Below, piece after piece: positions 1-7,863 of a stretch of 15,827 nt of DNA (its first letter is position 1; each line of letters opens with the position of its first letter). Position numbers and translations under genes: made by a program. The stretch covers positions 1 through 15,827 of the forward strand of contig CAZLDQ010000137.1 in NCBI GenBank assembly GCA_964558295.1. Direction: 5' to 3'. Under the pieces are notes generated by a model, which saw only the letters and a list, made by a program, of their open reading frames with translations, searched no databases and was not told where the DNA came from. The DNA comes from JBDKTH01 sp964558295. GTDB lineage: Bacteria; Planctomycetota; Planctomycetia; Pirellulales; Thermoguttaceae.

Positions 1-1
1 G

Positions 2-829
2 ATGGCTCAAATAGGTCAAGATGTGGAGATCGGTCCGTTCTGTGTGATTGAGCCGAACGTCACGATTGGCGACGGCTGCAGACTGGAAAGTCGCGTCGTC
101 ATCAAGAATGGCACGGTACTCGGTCCCAATAACTGGATTTTCGACGGGGCCGTGCTCGGGGGGATGCCGCAGCACGCCCACATGCCCGAGCAAGCCGGCA
201 AAGTGATTGTCGGCTCGGGGAACGTGATCCGGGAGAATGTCACGATCCACCGCGCCTTGGAAGCGGACGACGCCACGCTGATTGGCGACAACAACCTGTT
301 GATGGTCAATGTCCATGTGGCCCACGACTGCCGCGTCGGCAATAACATCATCTTTGCTAATAATGCGATGCTGGCCGGACATGTGACGGTTGGTGACCGG
401 GCCAACGTCTCTGGCGCAGTGGCTGTGCATCAGTTTTGCCGCATTGGTTCGCTGGCGATGGTCGGCGGACAGTCGCACATCGTCAAGGACGTGCCGCCAT
501 ACGTCACGATTGATGGCCTGAGCAGCTATGCCGTGGGCATCAATCAGATCGGCCTGCGTCGTGCCGGCTACAGCCAGGATGACGTGCGGCAGTTGAAAGA
601 AGCGTATCGAGTGATCTACCGCTCCGGACTGACCTGGAGTCAGATTCTCGCCCGTTTGCAGGAAGAGTACACAGAAGGGCCGGCGGCCTTGTTCTACCAG
701 TTTCTCTCGACAACCACGCGCGGAATTGTCTCCGAGCGCCGCTTGCCGCCAGGGGCGACGCTCAAACTCCGCCGCGATCAGGAAACCGAGGAGGAAAGGG
801 CTTTTCGCGTGAAGTTCAAGGCCAGCTGA
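2..829 (+). CDS. lpxA: UDP-N-acetylglucosamine O-acyltransferase LpxA (5' partial)
   Basis: LpxA transfers a 3-hydroxyacyl chain from acyl carrier protein to UDP-GlcNAc, the first cytoplasmic step of lipid A synthesis. The visible 275 residues begin inside the left-handed beta-helix of hexapeptide repeats (AQIGQDVEIGPFCVI, then VTIGDGC). They carry the family signatures NVTIHRA, LLMVNVHVAHDC, AGHVTVGD and AVHQFCRIG, followed by the helical C-terminal domain (QIGLRRAGY, AYRVIYRSG). The histidine of VAHDC, residue 108 from the first visible Met, aligns with the catalytic His of E. coli LpxA. The ATG at position 2 is probably an internal Met: family members have roughly 10-17 more residues before this point, so the true start lies left of the window. 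The C-terminus carries a charged tail (RRDQETEEERAF) beyond the usual end. Its presence implies a lipid A-bearing outer membrane. It converges on trpB2. Confidence 0.95.
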   Translation: MAQIGQDVEIGPFCVIEPNVTIGDGCRLESRVVIKNGTVLGPNNWIFDGAVLGGMPQHAHMPEQAGKVIVGSGNVIRENVTIHRALEADDATLIGDNNLLMVNVHVAHDCRVGNNIIFANNAMLAGHVTVGDRANVSGAVAVHQFCRIGSLAMVGGQSHIVKDVPPYVTIDGLSSYAVGINQIGLRRAGYSQDDVRQLKEAYRVIYRSGLTWSQILARLQEEYTEGPAALFYQFLSTTTRGIVSERRLPPGATLKLRRDQETEEERAFRVKFKAS

Positions 830-848
830 GCTGCGATACGACTCCGCG

Positions 849-888
849 GCAACCAACGGCCGGCGCAATGCCGGCCGTTGGTCGTTGC
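849..888. terminator. Strong hairpin between convergent lpxA and trpB2
   Basis: A perfect 12-bp stem (CCAACGGCCGGC at 853-864 with its complement at 870-881) encloses a 5-base loop (GCAAT). It can extend outward by GCAA/TTGC across a three-base bulge. It lies 20 bases after the lpxA stop and about 50 bases after the trpB2 stop on the other strand, the expected place for a bidirectional terminator. No long T run follows on either strand, so intrinsic termination is inferred from position and stem strength. Confidence 0.6.
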
Positions 889-935
889 TCGTACCAAGTA
901 ACCGTAATCTCTATACCGCCCGAGTGGTCACGTGG

Positions 936-2291
936 TTACTGGATATCGGGCAACTCGGCGATGGCGGCCTCGATCCGGTCTTGCGGATATTCGTAGTCTT
1001 CCAGTTCGCCGTTGAGGAACTTGTCGTACGAGGGGAGATCGCAGATTCCGTGGCCGCTGAGGTTGAAGAGGATGCACTTCGCTTGGCCCGTTTCGCGGCA
1101 ACGGACGGCCTCATTGATCGCGGCCCGCACGGCATGTGAGCTTTCCGGGGCAGGAATAATCCCTTCGGTGGTGGCAAAGAGCTTGGCGGCCTCGAAGCAC
1201 TCGATCTGATGGAACGCGGCAGGCTCGATCAAGCCGAGCTTGGCGCAGAGGCTGACCAACGGCGCCATGCCATGGTAGCGAAGCCCACCGGCATGAATCC
1301 CAGCCGGCATGAAACTGTGGCCGAGCGTGTACATCTTGATCAGGGGGGTAAGCTTCGTGGTGTCGCCGAAGTCGTAGCGATACTGACCGCGGCTGATGGT
1401 CGGGCAGGCCCGTGGTTCGACGGCAAGGAAGCGGATTTCCTTGCCGGCTATCTTCTGACGGAGGAAGGGGAAGGCCAAGCCGGCGAAGTTGCTGCCGCCG
1501 CCGACGCAGCCAATGACCACGTCGGGGGTATCACCGACGAGAGCCATCTGCTTTTCCGCCTCCAAGCCGATTACGGTCTGGTGCATCAGCACATGGTTGA
1601 GCACGCTGCCCAGGGCGTACTTGGTCTCGGGGCAACGGACGGCCGCTTCGACCGCCTCGCTGATGGCGATGCCCAGGCTGCCCGGACAGTTCGCGTCGGT
1701 GGCAAGGATGTGGCGGCCGGCCTCGGTTTCAGTCGAGGGGCTGGCCACGACCTTCGCCCCCCAGACCTGCATCATCGAACGGCGGTAGGGCTTCTGCTGG
1801 TAGCTGACCTTGACCATGTAGACCTTGCACTCCATGTCGAAGAAGGAGCAGGCAAAGCCGAGCGAGCAGCCCCATTGGCCGGCGCCGGTCTCGGTGGAAA
1901 GACGCTTGACGCCTTCGATCTTGTTGTAGTAGGCCTGAGGGACGGCCGTGTTCGGCTTGTGGCTTCCCGGCGGACTGACGCTTTCGTCTTTGAAGTAGAT
2001 TCGCGCCGGAGTCTTCAAGGCGCGTTCCAAGCCGGTGGCCCGGACCAGGGGCGAGGGACGCCAGATCTTGTAGACCTCGCGGACTTCGTCGGGGATCTCG
2101 ATCCAACGTTCCAGGCTCATTTCCTGTTGGATCAGGCTCTTCGGGAAGATCGGTTCCAAGTCGGCGGCTGTCAGAGGCTGCCGGGTGCCCGGGTGCAACG
2201 GCGGGGGAAGCGGCTCGGGCAGGTCGGCCTGAATGTTGTACCAGGCGGTTGGCAGTTCACTCTGACTCAAGAATATTCGCTTGGAACTCAT
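936..2291 (-). CDS. trpB2: TrpB2-type tryptophan synthase beta chain
   Basis: A PLP-dependent enzyme that condenses indole with L-serine to give L-tryptophan. At 451 residues it has the long N-terminal extension typical of the TrpB2 branch; classical TrpB is about 400 residues. The PLP lysine is K112 in GSHKPNTA. Further signatures are ETGAGQWG (residues 134-141), the phosphate-binding GGGSN (264-268), HAGGLRYHG (333-341) and the C-terminal LSGHG (411-415). The start is an ATG with a GAGGA ribosome-binding site seven bases upstream (2299-2303), and the stop is TAA. No trpA or other trp gene is adjacent, so it probably acts alone on free indole or supplements a canonical TrpAB elsewhere. The long plus-strand open frames across this gene are antisense shadows. 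Confidence 0.95.
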   Translation of the reverse strand: MSSKRIFLSQSELPTAWYNIQADLPEPLPPPLHPGTRQPLTAADLEPIFPKSLIQQEMSLERWIEIPDEVREVYKIWRPSPLVRATGLERALKTPARIYFKDESVSPPGSHKPNTAVPQAYYNKIEGVKRLSTETGAGQWGCSLGFACSFFDMECKVYMVKVSYQQKPYRRSMMQVWGAKVVASPSTETEAGRHILATDANCPGSLGIAISEAVEAAVRCPETKYALGSVLNHVLMHQTVIGLEAEKQMALVGDTPDVVIGCVGGGSNFAGLAFPFLRQKIAGKEIRFLAVEPRACPTISRGQYRYDFGDTTKLTPLIKMYTLGHSFMPAGIHAGGLRYHGMAPLVSLCAKLGLIEPAAFHQIECFEAAKLFATTEGIIPAPESSHAVRAAINEAVRCRETGQAKCILFNLSGHGICDLPSYDKFLNGELEDYEYPQDRIEAAIAELPDIQ

Positions 2292-2386
2292 CGCTTTTTC
2301 CTCATGCGACTACAAGAGATCATGGGCGGGCCCACGAAAAGTACAGTCTTACTAGCCTAATTCAGCCTCCAGGCCTTGTCGACGCC

Positions 2387-2411
2387 TGCGGCCGGCAATT
2401 TCCCGGCCGCA
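2387..2411. other. Perfect 9-bp hairpin in the trpB2 upstream region
   Basis: TGCGGCCGG (2387-2395) pairs perfectly with CCGGCCGCA (2403-2411) across a 7-base loop. It lies about 100 bases upstream of the trpB2 start. Read on the minus strand it would sit in a 5' leader if transcription starts further out. No U run or leader peptide rich in Trp codons was seen, so attenuation is not supported. Confidence 0.4.
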
Positions 2412-2713
2412 ACCGATTCCGAGCGAGCGGGAAGGCGCACGTCCGACGTCGTCGCTACCATCGCTAGAGTCGCCCGCAGACGCACGTTTTCATCAACAGA
2501 TGCTGTTTGTCGGTTGCGGGATAAATTCTGCAGGGGGAGTGAACTACCCAGGCAAGGGGTCTCTCAGACGCATGATCCATGATCCTCTTCCATCTCGCCC
2601 TCGACGCAGTTGGCAAACAACAACTGCCGCCACAGGGCACTTCACCACCGATGAGCTTAACCGATCGACTGGCCCAATTTCTAGCCCGCATTTCTCTCTG
2701 ATGGATTTTGACG

Positions 2714-2814
2714 AACAAAACCGGTAGTCGATTCTGTGGCGAACGCGCAGCTGTGGGGTTCGGGGAACAGAAACGACGGAACGCCACGGCAGCGCGTTCG
2801 CTACAGGTTTTGTT
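2714..2814. repeat. Long imperfect palindrome with two REP-like units
   Basis: Outer arms AACAAAACC (2714-2722) and GGTTTTGTT (2806-2814) are perfectly complementary over 9 bp. Inside them, 22-base arms at 2740-2761 and 2779-2800 are inverted copies matching at about 18 of 22 positions, with a 17-base loop. Each inner arm contains a 21-base unit, GAACGC-N9-GCGTTC in its cleaner copy, which is itself a small hairpin. The left copy is at 2741-2761, and the right copy is inverted at 2779-2799. A third copy is at 9489-9509. The arrangement resembles a BIME-type doublet of REP elements or a small MITE. No clear target-site duplication was seen. Confidence 0.7.
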
Positions 2815-3049
2815 TAGCAAACCCATTAGGGGGTGCTCACGGTGACCGAAGGGGAGGTTGGTTTTGGCAACCAGGACCGGCAATTATTCCTGGACGGAGC
2901 AGGGGGGCGTAGGAGCAAAGGTGGACGCGGCAATCTCACATGGCCTCGCTCCCTCGGTTTACGCTATAGTACATCTGTAGCGGTGGTCGGTTCTGAGCGA
3001 CCTTTGTCCTTCTTGTTGTTCCAGCCAATCTGCGCGGAGTTGCCTGTCA

Positions 3050-4592
3050 GTGAATCGATCCGCCCGCCTGTTTCGGCCAATGCTTGTTGCGATTGTCTGG
3101 TCAAGCGTTGGCTTCCTGGTCGCCGTGGGGGCCGAAAAGAGCTCGGCGTATCGTGCTGCTTTGGAGTCGATCACGAAGCTGGAATTGCAAGAGCACGTCG
3201 AGTATCTCGCGTCGGATGCGTTGGAAGGACGTGAGGCGNNNNNNNNNNGCCGAGTACCTGATGGGCCGGCTCCGTCGTAAACCGTTTCAGCCCGGTGGGG
3301 TCGACGGCGGCTTTTTTCAGCCCTTTGGCCCCAATTTCCGCAATGTGCTCGTGCGACTCGAGGGGAGCGATCCTGCGCTGAAGCACCAGTACCTCGTCAT
3401 CGGCGCCCACTACGATCACATCGGCTACGGTGCCCGGGCAAGCCTCGACGGCTACGGTCAGGTGCACAACGGGGCGGACGACAATGCCAGTGGCACGGCG
3501 GGGCTTTTGGAGTTGGCCGACGCCTTTGCCACGCTGCCGGAACCGCCCCGTCGCTCGATCCTGTTTGCCTTCTGGGACGCAGAAGAAAAAGGCCTCCTGG
3601 GTTCCAAGCATTGGGTGAATCATCCGACCGTGCCGCTGGCGCAGGTCGTGACCATGCTCAACTTGGATATGATCGGCCGGCTGCGCAACGACCGGCTCCT
3701 GGTTTTAGGAACGCGCAGCGCCTATGGGTTGCGGCGGTTTGCCTCGTTGAGCAACCGGGAATCGGGCCTGTTGTTGGATTTTCCCTGGAAAATGGCCCCT
3801 GAGGCGGACCATTATCCGTTCTTCGAACGGGGCATTCCCGTATTGATGTTCAACACCGACCTGCATGGGCAGTACCATCGGGCCACGGACGACGCGAACC
3901 TGATCAACAATGAGGGGATGCAGCAGGTCTCACGGCTGATGTTTGCCGTGGCCTACGGGCTGGCCGATAGCCCGCAAACACTCCGCTACCGTCCTCAAGC
4001 GAAACAAGAGACCCAAGAACCGCAGCATACGGGTTTTGGTCAAGGGGCGCGGATGCCCGATCGATTGGGAATCGCCTGCCAACGACAAACTACCCCGGCT
4101 CGGGGTGTGCTGGTGACTCAGATCAATCCTGGCTCGCCGGCACAGAAGAGCGGCCTCCAGCCCGATGACCGCATCGTCCAGTTCGCCGGCCAGGAGATTC
4201 AGACCACGGGGGAGTTGGTTCTTGCCGTCATGGGGGCGGAGAACCCCGTCCCCGTCGTTATCGAGCGTCCGGGACGAGCGGAACCGGTAAGGCTGACGGT
4301 GAATCTGGCAGGGGGGCCGATGCGACTGGGGGTTAGCTGGCAGGTCGACGAAGCCGAGCCAGGGGTGGTTATTCTAACCTACGTTGCCCCTGAATCACCG
4401 GCCGCGCAAGCGGGTTTGGAAGTGGGGGATCGGATCTATCAGATCGCGGGGCGTGATTTTGCGGATGACGCTGAGTTTGCCCAATTGGCCAAGACCTTGC
4501 CCGGTCCGATCCGCCTGTTGGTCGAACGACGCGGCCGAATTCTCATGGTGGAAGTCCCGATTGACGCGGTGCCGGTCGATCGTTCGGCCTAA
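3050..4592 (+). CDS. Secreted M28 family zinc aminopeptidase with two C-terminal PDZ domains
   Basis: An exported metallopeptidase likely to trim peptides outside the cytoplasm. The start is GTG with GGAG about ten bases upstream (3036-3039). A signal peptide (MNRSARLFRPMLVAIVWSSV, continuing to VGA) precedes the typical M28 onset EHVEYLASDALEGREA. After an N gap the peptidase core carries the family zinc ligands: GAHYDH (codons from 3402), NGADDNASG (from 3468), WDAEEKGLLGS (from 3573), NLDMIGR and HGQYH. Two PDZ domains follow, GVLVTQINPGSPAQKSGL and GVVILTYVAPESPAAQAGL, and may bind substrate C-termini. Sequence before the gap fills exactly 63 codons and sequence after it resumes in frame at 3249. 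The true gap length should therefore be a multiple of three, not the ten N shown. About 6-8 residues of the GREAG..GGR..AAEYL segment are probably missing. Confidence 0.92.
3239..3248. other. Assembly gap (10 N) inside the M28 peptidase gene
   Basis: Ten N interrupt the gene between codon GCG (Ala, ending 3238) and GCC (Ala, starting 3249). The reading frame changes across the N run as written, which is an artefact of a placeholder gap length rather than a biological frameshift. Confidence 0.97.
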
Positions 4593-4634
4593 GTCCCCCG
4601 CGCAACTGCCCTGGTAACTTTGGCTTGGGGGACT
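4592..4634 (+). terminator. Possible stem-loop after the M28 gene
   Basis: AGTCCCCC (4592-4599) is perfectly complementary to GGGGGACT (4627-4634) with a 27-base loop. It begins at the stop codon of the peptidase gene. The loop is long and no T run follows, so it may be a weak terminator or an mRNA-stabilising structure. Confidence 0.35.
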
Positions 4635-4686
4635 AGAATAACGGGAGGAGGCAACCGGTAGGGAACTCTGGAGAGGTAAAACGCTC

Positions 4687-5262
4687 GTGGTTGACAACCC
4701 GCGACAAGCCGAAGAAGAACAGTCGGTGGATTTGAAAGATCCGGTCCTGGCGGCCTTCTTGGCCTGGTTGCTCCCCGGGCTGGGGCATTATTACCAAGGG
4801 CGTACGGCCAAGGCGGTCCTCTTTTTCGTGTGTATCCTCGGGACGTTCTTTTATGGCGTCTATCTGGGGGGGAGTCGTGAACTCGGATGGGGTCGTGTGG
4901 TGTACGCCTCGTGGACCGCCGACGACAAGCGACTCCCGTATCTGGGCCAAGTCGGGATCGGTCTACCCGCCCTGCCGGCTCTGGTGCAGACGCTGCGAGT
5001 TCGCAGCGACAAGCCGCCCTTGCTCGGCGGCTTCATGGCCCCGCCGCAACCGGCCTTTGCCCCGAATCCGTTCAACCAGCCGACCCTCGATGTGCTCCAC
5101 AAGAAGCTCCACCGCTATTTTGAGCTGGGGACGGTCTACACGTTGATCGCCGGCCTCTTGAATATCCTGGCGATCTACGACGCCTATGGCGGTCCGGTCT
5201 TCCTGGAAAAGGAAGACGAGAAGGACAAGGACGGCAAGGCAACGGAGAACACGGAAACCTAA
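4687..5262 (+). CDS. TM2/DUF6677-like multi-pass membrane protein
   Basis: A 191-residue integral membrane protein of unknown function. The N-terminal region has two hydrophobic segments (about residues 18-34 and 42-61) joined by PGLGHYYQGR, a turn typical of TM2-type domains. A third weak segment (88-101) and a clear one near the C-terminus (147-166, TLIAGLLNILAIYDAYGG) follow. The tail is strongly charged (EKEDEKDKDGK). The start chosen is GTG at 4687, with a purine-rich GAGAGG about 11 bases upstream; the family assignment to DUF6677 is from memory of planctomycete proteins. It is followed 65 bases later by a small membrane protein on the same strand, and the two may be co-transcribed. Confidence 0.8.
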   Translation: MVDNPRQAEEEQSVDLKDPVLAAFLAWLLPGLGHYYQGRTAKAVLFFVCILGTFFYGVYLGGSRELGWGRVVYASWTADDKRLPYLGQVGIGLPALPALVQTLRVRSDKPPLLGGFMAPPQPAFAPNPFNQPTLDVLHKKLHRYFELGTVYTLIAGLLNILAIYDAYGGPVFLEKEDEKDKDGKATENTET

Positions 5263-5327
5263 CGGCGAAAGCAAGGCCCCCGGCTCGCCGACTCCCTCAT
5301 TTCGCATTCCAACCAGTCAGAAGATCC

Positions 5328-5531
5328 ATGCATAGCCTGTTGGCCAGTCTCCTGGTAAACGACCTCTGGTATGCCTTGCCGCTGATAATCGCGGTCAGTC
5401 TGGTCTACGCGGCGACCCGCCACGAGGCCATGGGGCCGATCTTGCACCATGCCTTGCGAATTGGGGCCTGGATTCTCAGCTTCATGGCGATCGTGTTCGT
5501 GGTCCTGTTGCTGTTTTCCTGGTGGATCTAG
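5328..5531 (+). CDS. Small two-helix membrane protein of unknown function
   Basis: A 67-residue protein that is almost entirely two hydrophobic helices (about residues 11-30 and 44-66). They are separated by a short polar segment, ATRHEAMGPILHHALR. No family motif is recognised. The ATG at 5328 has only a weak purine stretch (AGAAG) upstream. Same-strand proximity to the DUF6677-like gene suggests a shared transcript. Its TAG stop (5529-5531) overlaps the TAG stop of rsmG on the other strand (5528-5530), so the two genes share CTAG tail-to-tail. The good hydrophobicity pattern and compact fit between neighbours support it as a real gene. Confidence 0.7.
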   Translation: MHSLLASLLVNDLWYALPLIIAVSLVYAATRHEAMGPILHHALRIGAWILSFMAIVFVVLLLFSWWI

Positions 5532-6307
5532 CGGCGTTTTCGGGGCGGGCCTTTTTTCGGCCGATTTTTTTGGGGCGNNNNNNNNNNACGCGCAGCCGTC
5601 CGTTGCTTGGGCGGCGGCAGGGGACCGAGTTCCGTCAACCGGCAGTGCTTTTCTTCTTGGAGGCGGTCTTTGGGACAAATCTGCAAGAGCACACTCTCCG
5701 ACTCCGTGCCCGGCATCGGATAGGAATGCAGCTTGCGCAAGGCCAAGTCACGGAGCAAGCCGACATGGCGGGCTTCTCCCCGCTCGTCGACCCAAGCCGG
5801 CCCCTTGAGCACCAAGAGCCGATCAAAGCGTTCCCAATGCGGGCGGAACCATTCGAGGAGCTTGGCCAGCCGAGCCACGGCGCGGACCACGAGGGTATTG
5901 TAGCGTCGCGATTCCAAGAGCTGCTCCACGCGGACTGTGTGCATCGGCGTTTGGAGCCCCAGTTGGCTGAGGATGTCGCTGACGGCCCGGGCCTTTTTGC
6001 CCACTGATTCGCAGAGTTCGATAGTCAAATCGGGGCGTACAATCGCCAAGATCACGCCAGGCACGCCGCCACCCGTCCCCACGTCCAAAACCCGCTCTTG
6101 CGGCTCCAGAAACTGGGCAAAGGCCAAGCTGTCAGCCAAATCGCGAGTAACAAACTTCTCGTAGTCGGTGTGACGTGTCAGATTCAGTTTCGTGTTCCAG
6201 TCCCAAAGGAGCGTGCAGTAGCGATCGAGCAGAGCGATCTGCTCGTCGGGCAACTGGAATCCCTGTCGGGCTATCAAGGCGGCAAGCGTCTCGTTCGTTT
6301 CGTTCAC
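5528..6307 (-). CDS. rsmG: 16S rRNA (guanine-N7) methyltransferase RsmG
   Basis: RsmG (GidB) uses SAM to methylate N7 of G527 (E. coli numbering) in 16S rRNA; its loss can give low-level streptomycin resistance in other bacteria. The N-terminal part matches the family (LLDRYCTLLWDWNTKLNLT, then RDLADSLAF). The SAM-binding glycine loop is VLDVGTGGGVPG (residues 73-84), followed by ELCESVGKKARAV and VRAVARLAKLLEW. The start is a GTG with no clear Shine-Dalgarno sequence. The first 240 codons are intact, then a 10-N gap falls in the C-terminal tail. The frame after the gap (PQKNRPKKGPPRKRR) is basic and plausible, but its register depends on the true gap length. The body is about 40 residues longer than compact RsmG proteins because of this tail. 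Confidence 0.92.
   Translation of the reverse strand: MNETNETLAALIARQGFQLPDEQIALLDRYCTLLWDWNTKLNLTRHTDYEKFVTRDLADSLAFAQFLEPQERVLDVGTGGGVPGVILAIVRPDLTIELCESVGKKARAVSDILSQLGLQTPMHTVRVEQLLESRRYNTLVVRAVARLAKLLEWFRPHWERFDRLLVLKGPAWVDERGEARHVGLLRDLALRKLHSYPMPGTESESVLLQICPKDRLQEEKHCRLTELGPLPPPKQRTAARXXXXPQKNRPKKGPPRKRR
5578..5587. other. Assembly gap (10 N) in the 3' end of rsmG
   Basis: Ten N follow codon 240 of rsmG. Flanking sequence contains runs of T on the plus strand (5552-5556, 5565-5571 approximately), which could have hindered assembly. The end of rsmG and its apparent CTAG overlap with the upstream gene are provisional. Confidence 0.97.
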
Positions 6308-6514
6308 ACTCAGGTCGTTTCAGGTTTTTCGAAGGAAAGTGGCCAGCCAACCCCTTGAGTTGGCTTACCCATTTAGTCGGTGGATTGCCCACCGCGTCTG
6401 GGGAGTTCAATTTCGTTGACAGGCAATTGCAGCGTGTTCCACGTGGGGGTAGGATGGAGGAGTCAACCATCCCTGACCATCCCGCCTTGCTTCTTCCCGC
6501 CTCCCTCGCTTTGC

Positions 6515-6520
6515 AAGGAG
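6515..6520 (+). promoter_or_regulatory. Ribosome-binding site of the oxidoreductase gene
   Basis: AAGGAG lies seven bases before the ATG at 6528 and fixes that start. Many neighbouring genes lack such a strong site. Confidence 0.8.
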
Positions 6521-6527
6521 CCCATCT

Positions 6528-7853
6528 ATGGGTAATTTGACTCGCCGCCGGTTTTTGCGTCAAGCCGCGCTAACGGTCGGTGCGGCACATCTTGGTCCCT
6601 TTGTTGTCTCGGCCCGGGCTCAATCGGCGAATTCGAGACTGAATCTGGCCGTTATCGGTGTGGGCGGCCGCGGCCGGGCGAACCTGATGGCCATGGCCGG
6701 CGAACAGGTGGTTGCCCTGTGCGATGTGGACCGCAATCACCTGGAAACGGCTGCGAGGCTCTTTCCTCAGGCGCGGAAGTATGCCGATTTCCGCGAGTTG
6801 TTGGACAAGGAGAAAGACCTCGACGGGGCCGTGGTGAGCACGCCCGACCACTGCCACGCCGCGGCCAGCGTGATGGCCATGAAGCGGGGGTTGCACGTCT
6901 ACTGCGAAAAGCCGCTGACCCATTCGGTCTACGAAGCCCGGGTGATGACTCAAGTGGCGGCCGAGAAGAAGGTCGTCACCCAGATGGGGACCGGGGCGCA
7001 GAGCAGTGAACCCCATATCCGCTCGGTGGAGATGATCCAGTCAGGGGCGATCGGCGACGTGGTCGAGGCTCACTGCTGGACCAATCGGCCGATCTGGCCG
7101 CAAGGGCAAGACCGACCGTCGGGTGAAGATCCGGTGCCGGCCCATTTGAATTGGGATCTCTGGATTGGTCCGGCGCCGATGCGTCCCTTCAAGGACAAGT
7201 ATGCCGAAGGTCCGCTCAAGGGGAAGCCGGTTTATCATTCGTTCGTCTGGCGCGGCTGGTGGGATTTTGGCACCGGCGCTTTGGGCGACATCGCCCCGCA
7301 TATCACCAATGTGGTTTTCTGGGCGTTGAACCTTGGGGCGCCGACGAGTGTCGAAGCCGAGTGTTCGGGGATGAAGCCCGAGACGTTCCCCAGTTGGAGC
7401 GTGATTCGTTTCGATTTCCCCGCGCGCGGCACTCAGCCGCCGGTGAAGCTTGTCTGGTACGACGGGGGCAAGCGACCGCCGGCCGACCTGGTCGATGGCG
7501 AGCCGCTTCCCGACAACGGGACGCTGTTCGTCGGGCGCAAAGGCCGGCTCTTAGTGGAAGGGGGCAAGCTCTATCCCAAGAAGGATTTTGCCGACTACAA
7601 ACCGCCCGCGCCCAGTCTGCCCCGCCGGGCCGACATCCACGCCGATTGGCTTCGCGTGATCAAGGAAGGGGGCCAGACCGGCTGCCACTTCGGCTACGCT
7701 GGTCCGATGACCGAGGCCTATCTCTTAGGCAACATCGCCCTGAAAGTCGGCCGCCGCATCGAATGGGATCCCGTGGGGCTGAAAATCACCAACTGCCCAG
7801 AAGCCAACCAATACCTGAAGCGTGACTACCGTCCGGGCTATGGAATCGGGTAG
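6528..7853 (+). CDS. Tat-exported Gfo/Idh/MocA family oxidoreductase
   Basis: A 441-residue NAD(P)-dependent sugar or polyol oxidoreductase of the Gfo/Idh/MocA superfamily. The N-terminus is a twin-arginine signal (TRRRFLRQAALTVGA, cleavage likely near ARA-QS), so the folded, cofactor-loaded protein is probably exported. The Rossmann loop is VIGVGGRGRAN (residues 42-52), and the cofactor/catalytic motif is CEKPLTHSV (EKP at 127-129). STPDHCHAAA and WDFGTGALGDIAPH are typical of the large planctomycete paralogue set. The C-terminal domain is complete, with TEAYLLGNIALKVGRRIEWD. The substrate cannot be told from sequence. Its stop is only ten bases from the stop of a minus-strand gene remnant. 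Confidence 0.93.
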   Translation: MGNLTRRRFLRQAALTVGAAHLGPFVVSARAQSANSRLNLAVIGVGGRGRANLMAMAGEQVVALCDVDRNHLETAARLFPQARKYADFRELLDKEKDLDGAVVSTPDHCHAAASVMAMKRGLHVYCEKPLTHSVYEARVMTQVAAEKKVVTQMGTGAQSSEPHIRSVEMIQSGAIGDVVEAHCWTNRPIWPQGQDRPSGEDPVPAHLNWDLWIGPAPMRPFKDKYAEGPLKGKPVYHSFVWRGWWDFGTGALGDIAPHITNVVFWALNLGAPTSVEAECSGMKPETFPSWSVIRFDFPARGTQPPVKLVWYDGGKRPPADLVDGEPLPDNGTLFVGRKGRLLVEGGKLYPKKDFADYKPPAPSLPRRADIHADWLRVIKEGGQTGCHFGYAGPMTEAYLLGNIALKVGRRIEWDPVGLKITNCPEANQYLKRDYRPGYGIG

Positions 7854-7863
7854 ATCGATCGCC

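Larger units (their letters stand above)
2292..3049. other. Intergenic region between divergent trpB2 and the M28 peptidase
   Basis: No convincing gene is present. Short open frames here lack family-like sequence, and several simply read through the palindromic repeat. What it does hold is a perfect 9-bp hairpin at 2387-2411, a small tandem duplication (ATGATCC twice, 2574-2587 approximately), and the long imperfect palindrome at 2714-2814. It should contain promoters for both flanking divergent genes. A TATAGT resembling a -10 box at 2964-2969 has no good -35 partner, so I do not call it. Confidence 0.6.

Noticed and set aside
1209..2360. 383-codon plus-strand open frame
   Set aside because: It is antisense to trpB2, whose PLP lysine, glycine loop and C-terminal motifs are unmistakable. 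The frame is open only because of high G/C third-position bias.
2464..2883. Minus-strand frame containing ERAAVAFRR, a peptide also encoded at 9489-9518
   Set aside because: The shared peptide comes from the REP-like DNA repeat read in equivalent frames, not from a conserved protein.
5263..5290. CGGCGA/TCGCCG inverted repeat after the DUF6677-like gene
   Set aside because: The stem is only 6 bp with a 16-base loop and no T run; too weak to call a terminator in G/C-rich DNA.
6416..6421. Perfect TTGACA upstream of the oxidoreductase
   Set aside because: No -10-like hexamer occurs at 16-18 bases, and the site is more than 100 bases from the start.
7151..7825. 224-codon plus-strand frame within the oxidoreductase
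   Set aside because: An Arg-rich out-of-frame shadow of the Gfo/Idh/MocA gene.
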